Origin: Alsobacter ponti
Lineage (GTDB): Bacteria; Pseudomonadota; Alphaproteobacteria; Rhizobiales; Beijerinckiaceae
DNA length: 48,744 nt
Assembly: GCF_024294805.1 (NCBI RefSeq)
Contig: NZ_JANCLU010000029.1
Span: 1 to 48,744, forward strand
Direction: 5' to 3'
Below are positions 38,413 through 46,127 of the stretch, piece by piece. Within the stretch, counting starts at the first letter, position 1. The number at the start of each line of letters is the position of its first letter. Both the position numbers and the translations under genes were made by a program. Under the pieces are notes generated by a model. The model saw only the letters and a program-made list of their open reading frames with translations, made no database searches and was not told the DNA's origin.

Positions 38413-39309
38413 ATGCCCGCCGCTCTGCCCCTGACCCACGCCCTCATCGGCCTCGCCGTCGTCGCGGTGTGGGGCACCAACTTCGTGGTCATCCGCGCCG
38501 GGCTCAACCATCTGCCGCCGCTCGCCTTCGCGGCGCTGCGCTTCTTCTTCGCCGCCGTGCCGGCGCTGCTGTTCGTGCGCCGCCCGCCCGTGCCGTGGTC
38601 GCAGCTCGCGCTTTACGGGCTGCTGATCGGCGCGGGACAGTTCGGGCTGCTGTTCATCGCCATGAGCGGCATGATCTCGCCGGGCCTGGCCTCGCTGGTG
38701 GTGCAGGTGCAGGTGTTTTTCACTATCGGCGCGGCGATGGTCCTCGCCGGCGAGACGGTGCGTCCCTTCCAGGTGCTCGGCCTGCTGCTCGCCTGCGCCG
38801 GCATCGCCATCATCGCCGCCCATGTCGACGCCACGACGACGCCGCTCGGCCTCGTTCTGGTGGTGCTCGCCGCCGCGTGCTGGGCGGCCGGCAACATGGT
38901 CGCCCGCCGGGCCGGGCGCGTGAACATGGTCGCCTACGTGGTGTGGTCGAGCGTGTTCGCCGCGCCGGCGCTGGCGGCGCTGGCGCTGGTCTTCGAGGGC
39001 TGGGACGCGATCTCGACCGGCGTCCGCGAGGCGGGGCCCGGCACCTGGGCGGCGGTGCTGTGGCAGTCGGTCGGCAACAGCCTGTTCGGCTACGCCGCCT
39101 GGGCGTGGCTGCTGGCCCGCCACCCCGCCGCCACCGTCACCCCGCTGGCGTTGCTCGTGCCGGTGTTCGGCCTCGGCGCGTCGGTGCTGCTGCTCGGCGA
39201 GCCGCTGCCGGGGTGGAAGATCGGCGCGGCGGCGCTCGTCATCGGCGGCCTCGCCGTCGGCATGCTGTGGCCGATGGCGGTGAAGGCGCTGCGGCGGCGC
39301 GCCGGCTGA
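38413..39309 (+). CDS. eamA: EamA-type O-acetylserine/cysteine exporter
   Basis: 298-residue ten-helix drug/metabolite transporter made of two EamA repeats. The opening LIGLAVVAVWGTNFVVIRAGL, PPLAFAALRFFFAAVPALLF, MISPGLASLVVQVQVFFTI, CWAAGNMVARRAGR, and PLALLVPVFGLGASVLLLGE track the E. coli EamA (YdeD) sequence closely, so export of cysteine-pathway metabolites is a reasonable guess. Substrate specificity in this superfamily is poorly predicted by sequence. Start ATG 38413, directly after GGAGACTCCCCC. Other cysteine-related genes in the window are cysK and cysG. Confidence 0.82.
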   Translation: MPAALPLTHALIGLAVVAVWGTNFVVIRAGLNHLPPLAFAALRFFFAAVPALLFVRRPPVPWSQLALYGLLIGAGQFGLLFIAMSGMISPGLASLVVQVQVFFTIGAAMVLAGETVRPFQVLGLLLACAGIAIIAAHVDATTTPLGLVLVVLAAACWAAGNMVARRAGRVNMVAYVVWSSVFAAPALAALALVFEGWDAISTGVREAGPGTWAAVLWQSVGNSLFGYAAWAWLLARHPAATVTPLALLVPVFGLGASVLLLGEPLPGWKIGAAALVIGGLAVGMLWPMAVKALRRRAG

Positions 39310-39324
39310 CGCCGCCGGCCGCTG

Positions 39325-40164
39325 TCAGCGGGGCTGGCTGGTCGGCCTTTCGGAAGGCGTCGAGGCGCGCCGCGACTCCGCCGCGACGGCGGCGGCGAAC
39401 TGCCCGGCGTCGGTCGCCATCGCGGCGGGCGGCGCGCCCGGGCGGCCCGGGTCGGCGAGCACGGCTTCCGGAACGCGCGAGCCGATGCCGATCACGGCCG
39501 GGCCATCCGCGAGATCGGCGAAGATCGGCGCGCCGGAATAGCCGTGTCGGGTCAGGCAGCCGTAGCGGAAGGCGCCGCCGTCCGGGCCGGGGGCGACGGG
39601 GCAGGGGCGCGACACGCTGGGCAGGTACATCCGGTCCGCCCCGTAGCCGATCTGGCTGATCGCCCCCGCCCGCGACAGCTCGGCGAGGCGCTCCGGCGGC
39701 AGCGCCGCGACGGGCGCGGGCTTCAAGTCCAGCGCCTCGCGCAGCACCACCAGCGCCCAGTCGTTCGCCGCGCCGCGCGGAGTCCGGTCCCCGATGTCGA
39801 AGCCCGGCGCGATGACGAAGCGCGCGCCGACGCCGCGCGCGCCCGGCGCGCCCTGGCGCTGGCCGGGCAGGAAGTTGACGATGGCCGGGTTCACCGGCGC
39901 GCCGGCGAAGTACAGGCAGTGCGCCGCCGTCAGCACCACGTCCGGCGCGACCAGCGTGCCGGTGCACGAGATGCGGTGCGACGAGTTGGGCGCGATGCGC
40001 AGCGGGCCGATGGACGACGCCGGCCATTGCGCCGGATCGGCCATTTCGCCGACGTGGCGGAGGGCGGGGGCAGGCTCAGCCCGCGACGGCGCGGAGGCGA
40101 GGCCGGCGAGCGCGAGACACAGGAGTGCTGCCGCCGAACGGGCGGGAGGGGCGAAGCGCATCAT
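39325..40164 (-). CDS. Exported trypsin-like serine protease
   Basis: 279 residues. Signal peptide (AAALLCLALAGLASAPSRA, about 11-29), then an S1-type fold with catalytic H82 (VVLTAAHCLYF), D135 (ANDWALVVL) and S210. The serine motif is HGYSGAPIF in place of GDSGGP, so the oxyanion and S1 surroundings are non-standard, as in V8/glutamyl-endopeptidase-like members. Cysteine pairs C67/C83 and C188/C203 are likely disulfides. Two adjacent Met codons begin the frame. Probably periplasmic or secreted; substrate unknown. Confidence 0.82.
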   Translation of the reverse strand: MMRFAPPARSAAALLCLALAGLASAPSRAEPAPALRHVGEMADPAQWPASSIGPLRIAPNSSHRISCTGTLVAPDVVLTAAHCLYFAGAPVNPAIVNFLPGQRQGAPGARGVGARFVIAPGFDIGDRTPRGAANDWALVVLREALDLKPAPVAALPPERLAELSRAGAISQIGYGADRMYLPSVSRPCPVAPGPDGGAFRYGCLTRHGYSGAPIFADLADGPAVIGIGSRVPEAVLADPGRPGAPPAAMATDAGQFAAAVAAESRRASTPSERPTSQPR

Positions 40165-40220
40165 CGGCGGCGATGGTAGAGGCCGCCTTGCCGCGCGCCA
40201 ACCGGCGGCCGGGCGCGCTT

Positions 40221-40820
40221 TCAGAAGACGCCGGGCACCAGCCGCGCCGGGACCTTCTGCTGGTAGCTGCGGTAGTCGGGATCCTCGCCCAGCAGGCGCT
40301 CCTCGGCCAGCAGGCGGAGCACCTGCACCGCCCAGGCCGCGCCGTAGACCGTGAGGTTCCACAGCGACGGCATCAGCAGAAGGATGCCGATATGGGTCGA
40401 GAGATAGCCGGCGTAGATCGGGTGGCGCATGAAGCGGTAGGGGCCGGAGGTCACGATGCCCCGGTTGGCGGGCGCGACGCCGAAGCTGCGGCGCAGGAAG
40501 AACTTGGCCCCGAGCTGCCAGAGCAGGCCGGCGAGGTAGAACAGCATTCCCGCCACCACGAAGCCCTCGCCGTTGGTGGGCTCGGCCAGCAGCGGCAGCG
40601 CCGTGGCGGCGCAGGCCAGGCCCCAGTCCGACAGGCGGGTCGAGACGTTCAGCGTCGGCCGGCGCACCAGCACGAACACGGCGACCGAAATCTCCGAGAT
40701 CAGCAGCAGCGGCGCGAAGGGCGAGCTGGATTCGTAGATGCGGTAGGCAAACCACAGCCAAAGGACCGTGATCACGGCCTGTTCCAGCCGGTCGATCAGC
40801 GCGAGCTGCGAACGTGTCAT
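40221..40820 (-). CDS. Isoprenylcysteine carboxylmethyltransferase / PEMT-like membrane enzyme
   Basis: 199 residues with about five helices. The C-terminal SAM-binding region has GPYRFMRHPIYAGYLSTHIG, EERLLGEDPDYRSYQQKV and a closing ARLVPGVF, the ICMT/phospholipid-methyltransferase signature (RHPxYxG and EExxL..P.Y..Y). Bacterial members methylate varied lipids or small molecules, so the substrate is open. The ATG at 40820 is used. It lies 56 bp upstream of the protease gene on the same strand. Confidence 0.82.
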   Translation of the reverse strand: MTRSQLALIDRLEQAVITVLWLWFAYRIYESSSPFAPLLLISEISVAVFVLVRRPTLNVSTRLSDWGLACAATALPLLAEPTNGEGFVVAGMLFYLAGLLWQLGAKFFLRRSFGVAPANRGIVTSGPYRFMRHPIYAGYLSTHIGILLLMPSLWNLTVYGAAWAVQVLRLLAEERLLGEDPDYRSYQQKVPARLVPGVF

Positions 40821-41207
40821 GTGTCGGCCCCCATGTGGCGGCTCAAGCTTTAAAGCGGCAACTTGATGATTGTGTTAACACGAGCCCACAACTTCGCCCT
40901 CGGTCCCGAGAGCGCGGAGCGCCGTTTCCTGATGCGCCGCGCCTCGCCGCCCGTCAAGCGCCCGCGACGCCGCAGGGGCCCCACCTGGCCCTCCGGCACG
41001 CCCAGGTCGCGGCGTTGTGCCCCGACGCCAGCGTGCCAGCCTCGTCCGCCCGCGAGCGCGGGATGGAAAGGGTCGCTGGTCCCCGCGGGGCGGCGCGCCG
41101 GGGCGGGCGGATTGAACCTGGCCGGGACGCCAGCGTTGTCGTGAGCACGGCGCGACCCCGCTGCCTGCGGGTTCTTGTCGCGCGTGACCTGACAAGGGAG
41201 CCCTGCC
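40821..41207. other. Intergenic region between divergent genes
   Basis: Contains a perfect ten-base palindrome GTGTTAACAC (40872-40881), which may be a regulator site for the methyltransferase gene. Otherwise GC-rich without a convincing gene. AAGGGAG before 41208 is the ribosome site of the psiF-like gene. Confidence 0.4.
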
Positions 41208-41495
41208 ATGCGGACCATCCTCGCTTGCGTCCTCTCCGCCGCCGTCGCGCTCGGCGTCGCGTCACCGGCCTTCGCCCAGACCGCGACCACTCCAGCCAAG
41301 CCGGCCGCCACCGCTCCCGCCAAGCCCGCCGCCGCCGCGCCCTCCACCTCGACGAAGGCGCCGACGCCGGCCCAGACGGCCCAGCGCAACAAGATGAAGG
41401 CCTGCGGCAGCAAGTGGCAGGCGATGAAGAAGGCCGGCAAGACGCAGGGCCAGACGTGGCGCGAGTTCTCCAGCGACTGCCTCAAGAAGAGCTGA
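41208..41495 (+). CDS. Small exported PsiF-like protein
   Basis: 95 residues. Signal peptide MRTILACVLSAAVALGVASPAFAQ, then a low-complexity Ala/Pro/Lys stretch (TPAKPAATAPAKPAAAAP), then a PsiF-like repeat, PTPAQTAQRNKMKACGSKW through TWREFSSDCLKKS, with two cysteines. E. coli PsiF carries related QQKMxxC...FMSxCLK units and is induced by phosphate starvation; whether this gene is so regulated is unknown, and I see no clear pho box. Confidence 0.65.
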   Translation: MRTILACVLSAAVALGVASPAFAQTATTPAKPAATAPAKPAAAAPSTSTKAPTPAQTAQRNKMKACGSKWQAMKKAGKTQGQTWREFSSDCLKKS

Positions 41496-41557
41496 ATGGT
41501 CCGCGCTGCGACGCCACGCGAGGTGCGTGACGCGCTCAGTTCACGGATGGTGGTGAC

Positions 41558-41581
41558 GGCCCGCGTCGCGAGACGCGGGCC
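41558..41581. terminator. Strong hairpin between convergent small genes
   Basis: Perfect ten-base-pair stem GGCCCGCGTC / GACGCGGGCC with a GCGA tetraloop. No T-run of note follows on either strand, so termination efficiency is uncertain. It lies between the psiF-like gene and the convergent membrane ORF. Confidence 0.5.
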
Positions 41582-41593
41582 GCAGGCTTTGGC

Positions 41594-41767
41594 TCAGTGG
41601 GCTCGCGCCGTCCCGATCGCCAGCCAGAGGGCCAGCGCGGTGACGGCCGCGAGATAGATGGCGAAGTGCAGCGCCTCCTCGAACAGATCGACGCCGAGGG
41701 CGCCGAGCGTGCCGAGAACGCCCAGGAACAGCACGATGCCGCTCATCACGGCGCGTGGTCTTTTCAT
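41594..41767 (-). CDS. Small two-helix membrane protein, hypothetical
   Basis: 57 residues starting MKRPRAVMSG. Two hydrophobic stretches, about 8-27 and 34-52 (ALHFAIYLAAVTALALWLA), with a VDLFEE acidic turn between, fit a helical hairpin in the inner membrane. The ATG at 41767 is the only good start near the hydrophobic part. No family recognised. Confidence 0.5.
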   Translation of the reverse strand: MKRPRAVMSGIVLFLGVLGTLGALGVDLFEEALHFAIYLAAVTALALWLAIGTARAH

Positions 41768-41873
41768 GATGCAAAATCCTGATGACGCAGGCGGGCGAGC
41801 GCGATCCGGCCATGGCCGGCCTCGCCCCTGCGAAAACATGGGTCCTCGCCCGACGAGCGGGCGCGAATGGGAT

Positions 41874-42251
41874 TCAGAGAGCTGAACCCGCCCCCGGGGG
41901 ACCGCGCGCCCAGGCATGCGCGCGGCCGGCCTCGGCCGGGGCGTCGCGTTCGACGAGGGCCAGTCGAGAGCCGCCGAACCCGTCTGGAAGCGCCGCCTCG
42001 GCGGCGGTGGCCGCAGCGGGCGCGCCGTCGCGGCCGGCGAGCCACGCCGCGCCCGTCGGCTTGCGGGCGAGCAGGACCGGGGCCTGCCGGGCCAGCAGGG
42101 TCGCGGGCGCGGTCGGCGCGTGAAGCGCCACGCCCGACGCCGGCCCGTCGTCGCGCGGCGCGCCGCTCGCGAATGTCAGCAGGGCGGCGACCAGCGCCGC
42201 CGCCGCCAGCGCCGCAAGGTTGCCGAACGGGAGCCGCCGCGACGACCTCAC
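41874..42251 (-). CDS. Hypothetical protein coupled to the XRE regulator
   Basis: 125 residues, Ala-rich, with one N-terminal hydrophobic segment (LAALAAAALVAALLTFASG, about 12-30) that is either a signal peptide or an anchor. No known motif follows. Its ATG overlaps the stop of the XRE gene (ATGA), so it is cotranscribed and translationally coupled. Composition alone cannot rule out a frame open by chance, but the coupling supports it. Confidence 0.5.
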   Translation of the reverse strand: MRSSRRLPFGNLAALAAAALVAALLTFASGAPRDDGPASGVALHAPTAPATLLARQAPVLLARKPTGAAWLAGRDGAPAAATAAEAALPDGFGGSRLALVERDAPAEAGRAHAWARGPPGAGSAL

Positions 42252-42520
42252 GGGGGCGTCGTCCCGGTTTGGCGCAACTGCACGCCGGGGCCGCCCTCGT
42301 CGGCGGGGATGAGGCGGACGCCCGCCTGCTGCAGCGTCTCGACGATATGCGCCTCGGTGGCGCGGTGAAGGTCGTGGCGTCCGGTCTCGAAATCGCGCAC
42401 CGTGCTGCGCGACAGGCCGGCGGCGCGCGCGAGATCGTCCTGCGTCCAGTCGAGCAGGCCCCTAGCGGCGCGGCAGTGCGCGGGCGTGAGAAAGAGCGTC
42501 AACTCGACCTCGGATTTCAA
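42248..42520 (-). CDS. XRE-family helix-turn-helix regulator
   Basis: About 90 residues. CRAARGLLDWTQDDLARAAGLSRSTVRDFETGRHDL is a classic Cro/CI helix-turn-helix (about 16-51), followed by ETLQQAGVRLIPADEGGPGV, the tail common to short stand-alone alphaproteobacterial XRE proteins. The frame can start at TTG 42520, but a second TTG at 42502 has GAGG at ideal spacing and gives a family-like N-terminus, so the true start may be 42502. A palindrome covers the first of these. It faces the kefB-like gene and probably controls itself. Confidence 0.8.
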   Translation of the reverse strand: MKSEVELTLFLTPAHCRAARGLLDWTQDDLARAAGLSRSTVRDFETGRHDLHRATEAHIVETLQQAGVRLIPADEGGPGVQLRQTGTTPP

Positions 42521-42550
42521 CCAATTAGGTTGAAATATGCGTTTTCAATC
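42515..42550. promoter_or_regulatory. Palindromic operator between XRE and kefB-like genes
   Basis: Inverted repeat TTTCAACC (42515-42522), five-base centre, GGTTGAAA (42528-42535), perfect over eight bases per arm, with a further half-site TTTCAATC at 42543-42550. It lies in a short AT-rich divergent promoter region, ideal for the XRE dimer to repress its own gene and perhaps the antiporter. Confidence 0.65.
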
Positions 42551-42586
42551 CTAAATCAAGGCCTTCACGACCTCTCCGGAGCCAGG

Positions 42587-44365
42587 ATGCCTCATCATTC
42601 GCTGATCGCCACCATCGTCGCGGGCATCGGGCTCGCTTTCGTGTTTGGGGCGATCGCGAACAGGCTGCGCCTGTCGCCGCTCGTCGGCTATCTTCTCGCC
42701 GGCGTCCTGATCGGCCCCTTCACGCCCGGCTACGTGGCCGACCAGGGGCTGGCGAACCAGCTCGCCGAGATCGGCGTGATCCTGCTGATGTTCGGCGTGG
42801 GGCTCCACTTCTCGCTGTCCGAGTTGCTGGCCGTGCGCACCATCGCCGTGCCGGGCGCGCTGGGACAGATGGCCCTGGTGACGCTGCTGGGCTTCGGCAT
42901 GGCGCAGGCGATGGGCTGGAGCGCGGGGGCCGGGCTCGTCTTCGGCCTCGCTCTGTCCGTCGCCAGCACGGTGGTGGTGCTGCGGGCGCTGCAGGAGCGG
43001 CGGCTGATCGACACCGAGCGTGGCAAGATCGCGGTGGGCTGGCTCATCGTCGAGGACCTCGCCATGGTGCTCGCGCTGGTGCTGCTGCCCGCGGCCGCGG
43101 GGCTGCTCGGCGGCAAGGCGGGCGCGGACCACGGCAGCATGCTCGTGACGTGGCTCGGCCTGCAATCGGTGTGGGCCATCCTGGGCGTCACGCTGTTCAA
43201 GGTCGCGGCGTTCGTGGCGGTGATGATGATCGTCGGCCGACGCGTCATCCCCGCCGTGCTGCACTGGGTGGCGCATGGCGGCTCGCGCGAGCTGTTCCGG
43301 CTGGCGGTGCTCGCCATCGCGCTCGGCGTGGCGTTCGGGTCGGCGGAGCTGTTCGGCGTGTCGTTCGCGCTGGGGGCGTTCTTCGCCGGCATGATCCTCG
43401 CGGAGTCCACGCTGAGCCAGCAGGCCGCCCGCGAGACGCTGCCGCTGCGCGACGCGTTCGCGGTGCTGTTCTTCGTGTCGGTCGGCATGCTGTTCGACCC
43501 GATGATCCTGGTGCGGAATCCCGTGCTGGTGCTGGGGGCCTTCCTCGTCGTCGTGGTCGGCAACGCCGCGGCGGCGTTCGCCATCGTCAAGCTGTCCGGC
43601 CGCTCGTGGACGACGGCGCTGACGATGTCGGCGGCGCTGTCGCAGATCGGCGAGTTCTCCTTCATCCTCACCGGGCTGGGCGTCGAGCTGGACCTGCTTC
43701 CCGCGCAGGGGCGCGACCTCGTGATGGCGGCGGCGCTGCTGTCGATCCTGGCGAACCCGCTGCTGTTCCAGGCGCTGGACCGGCTCGGCCCCTGGATTCG
43801 CCGGCGCGAGGGGGAGGGGACGCGGGCGGCGGACCGGGCCGGGCCGGCGGCCGCTGCCGGCGCGACAGCGGCGGCGGAGGCGGAGGAGGAGGCCGCGCAT
43901 CTGCCCACGTCCGCGCTCGCCGGGCATGCGGTCCTCGTCGGCTACGGCCGCGTCGGCAGCCTGGTGGGCGAGCGCCTGCTGGCCAAGGGCCAGAAGCTGC
44001 TCGTCATCGAGGAGCGCGACGATGTGGTGGAGGCGCTGCGGGCGCGCGGCGTCGAGGCCATCGCGGCCACGGCGGCGCAGGAGGGCATCCTGGCGGCGGC
44101 CAACATCGCGCAGGCGCGCTGGCTGATCAGCGCCATTCCCAATCCGTTCGAGAACGGCATCCTCGTCGAGCAGGGGCGCGGCGCCAATCCGGCGCTGGAG
44201 ATCATCGCCCGCGCCCATTCGCAGGACGAGGTCGACTATCTCCAGCGCCACGGCGCCGACCTGATCATCGTCGGCGAGGCCGAGATCGCCCGAGGCATGA
44301 CCGAGCATATCGAGAGCCGTCTCGAGGGCGTCGCCGAGGCGACGCCCGTTCCCGGCGCGGCCTAG
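42587..44365 (+). CDS. KefB-type CPA2 potassium/proton antiporter with TrkA-N domain
   Basis: 592 residues. A CPA2 membrane domain (about 1-395) has GPFTPGYVADQGLANQLAEIG, FGVGLHFSLSEL, GWLIVEDLAMVLALVLL, GSAELFGVSFALGAFFAGM and SQIGEFSFIL. After an Ala/Glu-rich linker (about 400-440) comes an RCK/TrkA-N domain with the Rossmann motif VLVGYGRVGSLVGERLL (about 448-464). It is a potassium efflux antiporter of the KefB/YbaL type, gated by nucleotide. The stop codon overlaps the convergent phosphoesterase stop in a four-base CTAG. It is clearly homologous to the antiporter at 26761 but differs in its regulatory domain. Confidence 0.92.
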   Translation: MPHHSLIATIVAGIGLAFVFGAIANRLRLSPLVGYLLAGVLIGPFTPGYVADQGLANQLAEIGVILLMFGVGLHFSLSELLAVRTIAVPGALGQMALVTLLGFGMAQAMGWSAGAGLVFGLALSVASTVVVLRALQERRLIDTERGKIAVGWLIVEDLAMVLALVLLPAAAGLLGGKAGADHGSMLVTWLGLQSVWAILGVTLFKVAAFVAVMMIVGRRVIPAVLHWVAHGGSRELFRLAVLAIALGVAFGSAELFGVSFALGAFFAGMILAESTLSQQAARETLPLRDAFAVLFFVSVGMLFDPMILVRNPVLVLGAFLVVVVGNAAAAFAIVKLSGRSWTTALTMSAALSQIGEFSFILTGLGVELDLLPAQGRDLVMAAALLSILANPLLFQALDRLGPWIRRREGEGTRAADRAGPAAAAGATAAAEAEEEAAHLPTSALAGHAVLVGYGRVGSLVGERLLAKGQKLLVIEERDDVVEALRARGVEAIAATAAQEGILAAANIAQARWLISAIPNPFENGILVEQGRGANPALEIIARAHSQDEVDYLQRHGADLIIVGEAEIARGMTEHIESRLEGVAEATPVPGAA

Positions 44366-45729
44366 AACTTGAAGGCGTTGAGCAGCGGCGTCGCCTTGGC
44401 GTCGGCCTCGGTCAGCGGCGCGAGGCCGTGGCGCAGCTCGATCAGGCTGAGGATCGAGGTGGTGTCGTAGCTCGTGTGGTCGACGAACCCTGTCTTGGCG
44501 AAGGGCGAGGCGACGATGGTGGGCACGCGCGTGCCCGGTCCCCAGCGGTCGCGCGTGGGTGGGGCGACGTGGTCCCAGAAGCCGCCGTTCTCGTCGTAGG
44601 TGACGATGACGGCCATGTGGGCCCATTGCGGGCTTTTCTCCAGCCGCGCCAGGATGTCGGCGGCGTGGGCGTCGCTCGACAGGACGTTGCTGTTGCTGGG
44701 GTGCTGGTTCACGCCGGCGCGCGGCTTGTAGAACACCACCTGCGGCAGCGTGCCCCTGTCGATGTCCGCCAGCATGTCGTCGAGATCCTTGAGGTGCGCG
44801 GCGCGGTCCGGCTTGCCCTTCTGGAAACGGTCGAAGAAGGCGAACGCCTGATGGTGATAGCTGAACGGCGCGCCGGCCTTCAGCGTCCCGCTTTCCGCCT
44901 CGTTCCAGCCGCCCGAGTACCAGGTCCAGGAGACGTTCTTCTCGCTGAGCCTGTCGCCGATGGTGGCCATGGTCTGCACCGGCAGCAGGCGCTCCTTCTT
45001 GGTCTCCGGTCCGAACGGCCCGCCCACCGGCTCCAGCGTGTTGACGGCATAGCCGTCCGGCGTGACGAAGCCGTCCTCGATGAGCTTGCCGGAGGCGTCC
45101 AGCCTGGCGACGATTTTGGCCGGGGCGTTGGGGTAGACCGGCGCGCAGGCGCACACCAGCCAGATGTGGTTGAGAAACGAGCCGCCGAACGCGCCGTGGA
45201 AGAAGTTGTCGGCGAGAGTGTACTTGCGGGCGTAGTCGTACATCTTCAGCGACGAGCCGTCCCAAACGCCCATCGCGTAGCCCTGGGCGTCCGAGCCCTC
45301 GGCGAAGCGGTTCATCTTGCCGCCGGCGATCTGGATCTGCTGCTGGTAGTAGGCGTGGACCAGGCTGCCGAGCTGGTCGCTGAGCTTGTAGCTGTCGTCC
45401 AGCCTGAAGAAGCCGTTGGGAATGGAGGCCGGCAGCTTCTCGTAGCGCGCCGGCGGCTTCTTGCGCAGGTCGAGCGGGTCGGGCAGGGCGGCGTAGGGCT
45501 TGCCGTCGGCGTCGACCTGGATCGCCGCGTCGCCGGCGTTGGAGAGCCCGTTCGCGCCGGGGAAATTGCCGAACAGGTGATCGAAGCTGCGGTTCTCCAT
45601 GTAGAGGACCACGATGGTCTCGATCTGGTTGAGGCCGGCCGGCGCGGCCATCTGCGCCCGCGCGCCCGCGCCGCCCCAGATCGTCGCCAGCGCCACACCC
45701 GCCGCGCAGCCCGCCGCAAGCCTGTGCAT
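44362..45729 (-). CDS. Exported phosphoesterase, AcpA / phospholipase C family
   Basis: 455 residues with a signal peptide (cleavage near GARAQ, residue 25). The alkaline-phosphatase-like core has VVLYMENRSFDHLFGNFPG near the N-terminus with the metal-binding Glu/Asn and the ENRSFDH signature, NHIWLVCACAPVY, SSDAHAADILARLEKS, and VTYDENGGFWDHVAPP with the second metal site. Members hydrolyse phosphomonoesters (AcpA) or phosphatidylcholine (PLC); the length is nearer AcpA. Periplasmic or secreted. A role in phosphate scavenging fits but is not shown. Confidence 0.88.
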   Translation of the reverse strand: MHRLAAGCAAGVALATIWGGAGARAQMAAPAGLNQIETIVVLYMENRSFDHLFGNFPGANGLSNAGDAAIQVDADGKPYAALPDPLDLRKKPPARYEKLPASIPNGFFRLDDSYKLSDQLGSLVHAYYQQQIQIAGGKMNRFAEGSDAQGYAMGVWDGSSLKMYDYARKYTLADNFFHGAFGGSFLNHIWLVCACAPVYPNAPAKIVARLDASGKLIEDGFVTPDGYAVNTLEPVGGPFGPETKKERLLPVQTMATIGDRLSEKNVSWTWYSGGWNEAESGTLKAGAPFSYHHQAFAFFDRFQKGKPDRAAHLKDLDDMLADIDRGTLPQVVFYKPRAGVNQHPSNSNVLSSDAHAADILARLEKSPQWAHMAVIVTYDENGGFWDHVAPPTRDRWGPGTRVPTIVASPFAKTGFVDHTSYDTTSILSLIELRHGLAPLTEADAKATPLLNAFKF

Positions 45730-46127
45730 GTTGGATCTCCCTCCACGTCCCGCGTGCGGGATCGCAGGCCAGCATGCCGGCCGGCCCGCCGCTTTTCAAT
45801 GCGCGTCGCCGTCGTGCCGGCGGGGCGGAGATCTCGGCTTCGCGGGCGATGCCGCCAAGGCCGGGCGCGCCGCCGGCGCGATGTGGCGGCCGGACAAGAC
45901 GCCGGACACCTTCGGCCGGCGGCGCAGCCGCGTTGGACAGTATCGACTATGTGTCGAGCCGCCAGGAGGCCTCAGGGGAGGTGTCGTGCCGCCTGAACAC
46001 TTTGGCCTGGATCGCCCCTCCATTTCCCACGTCTTTCATGGCCGGAGATTAGTCTTAATTGCACGGCCTGCATGCACCCCCGCTGCAACCCGTGGTAGCT
46101 TGACGTCTCGGGATGGGGGGAACCGCG
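45730..46127. other. Intergenic region between divergent genes
   Basis: No gene recognised. CTTGACG near 46099-46105 is a possible -35 element close to the metalloprotease start; a matching -10 is not clear. GGGGGGAA precedes the ATG at 46128. Confidence 0.35.

Noticed and set aside
42551-45799. Long minus-strand frame antisense to the second antiporter and overlapping the phosphoesterase
   Set aside because: Compositional shadow; the antiporter motifs on the plus strand explain the region.
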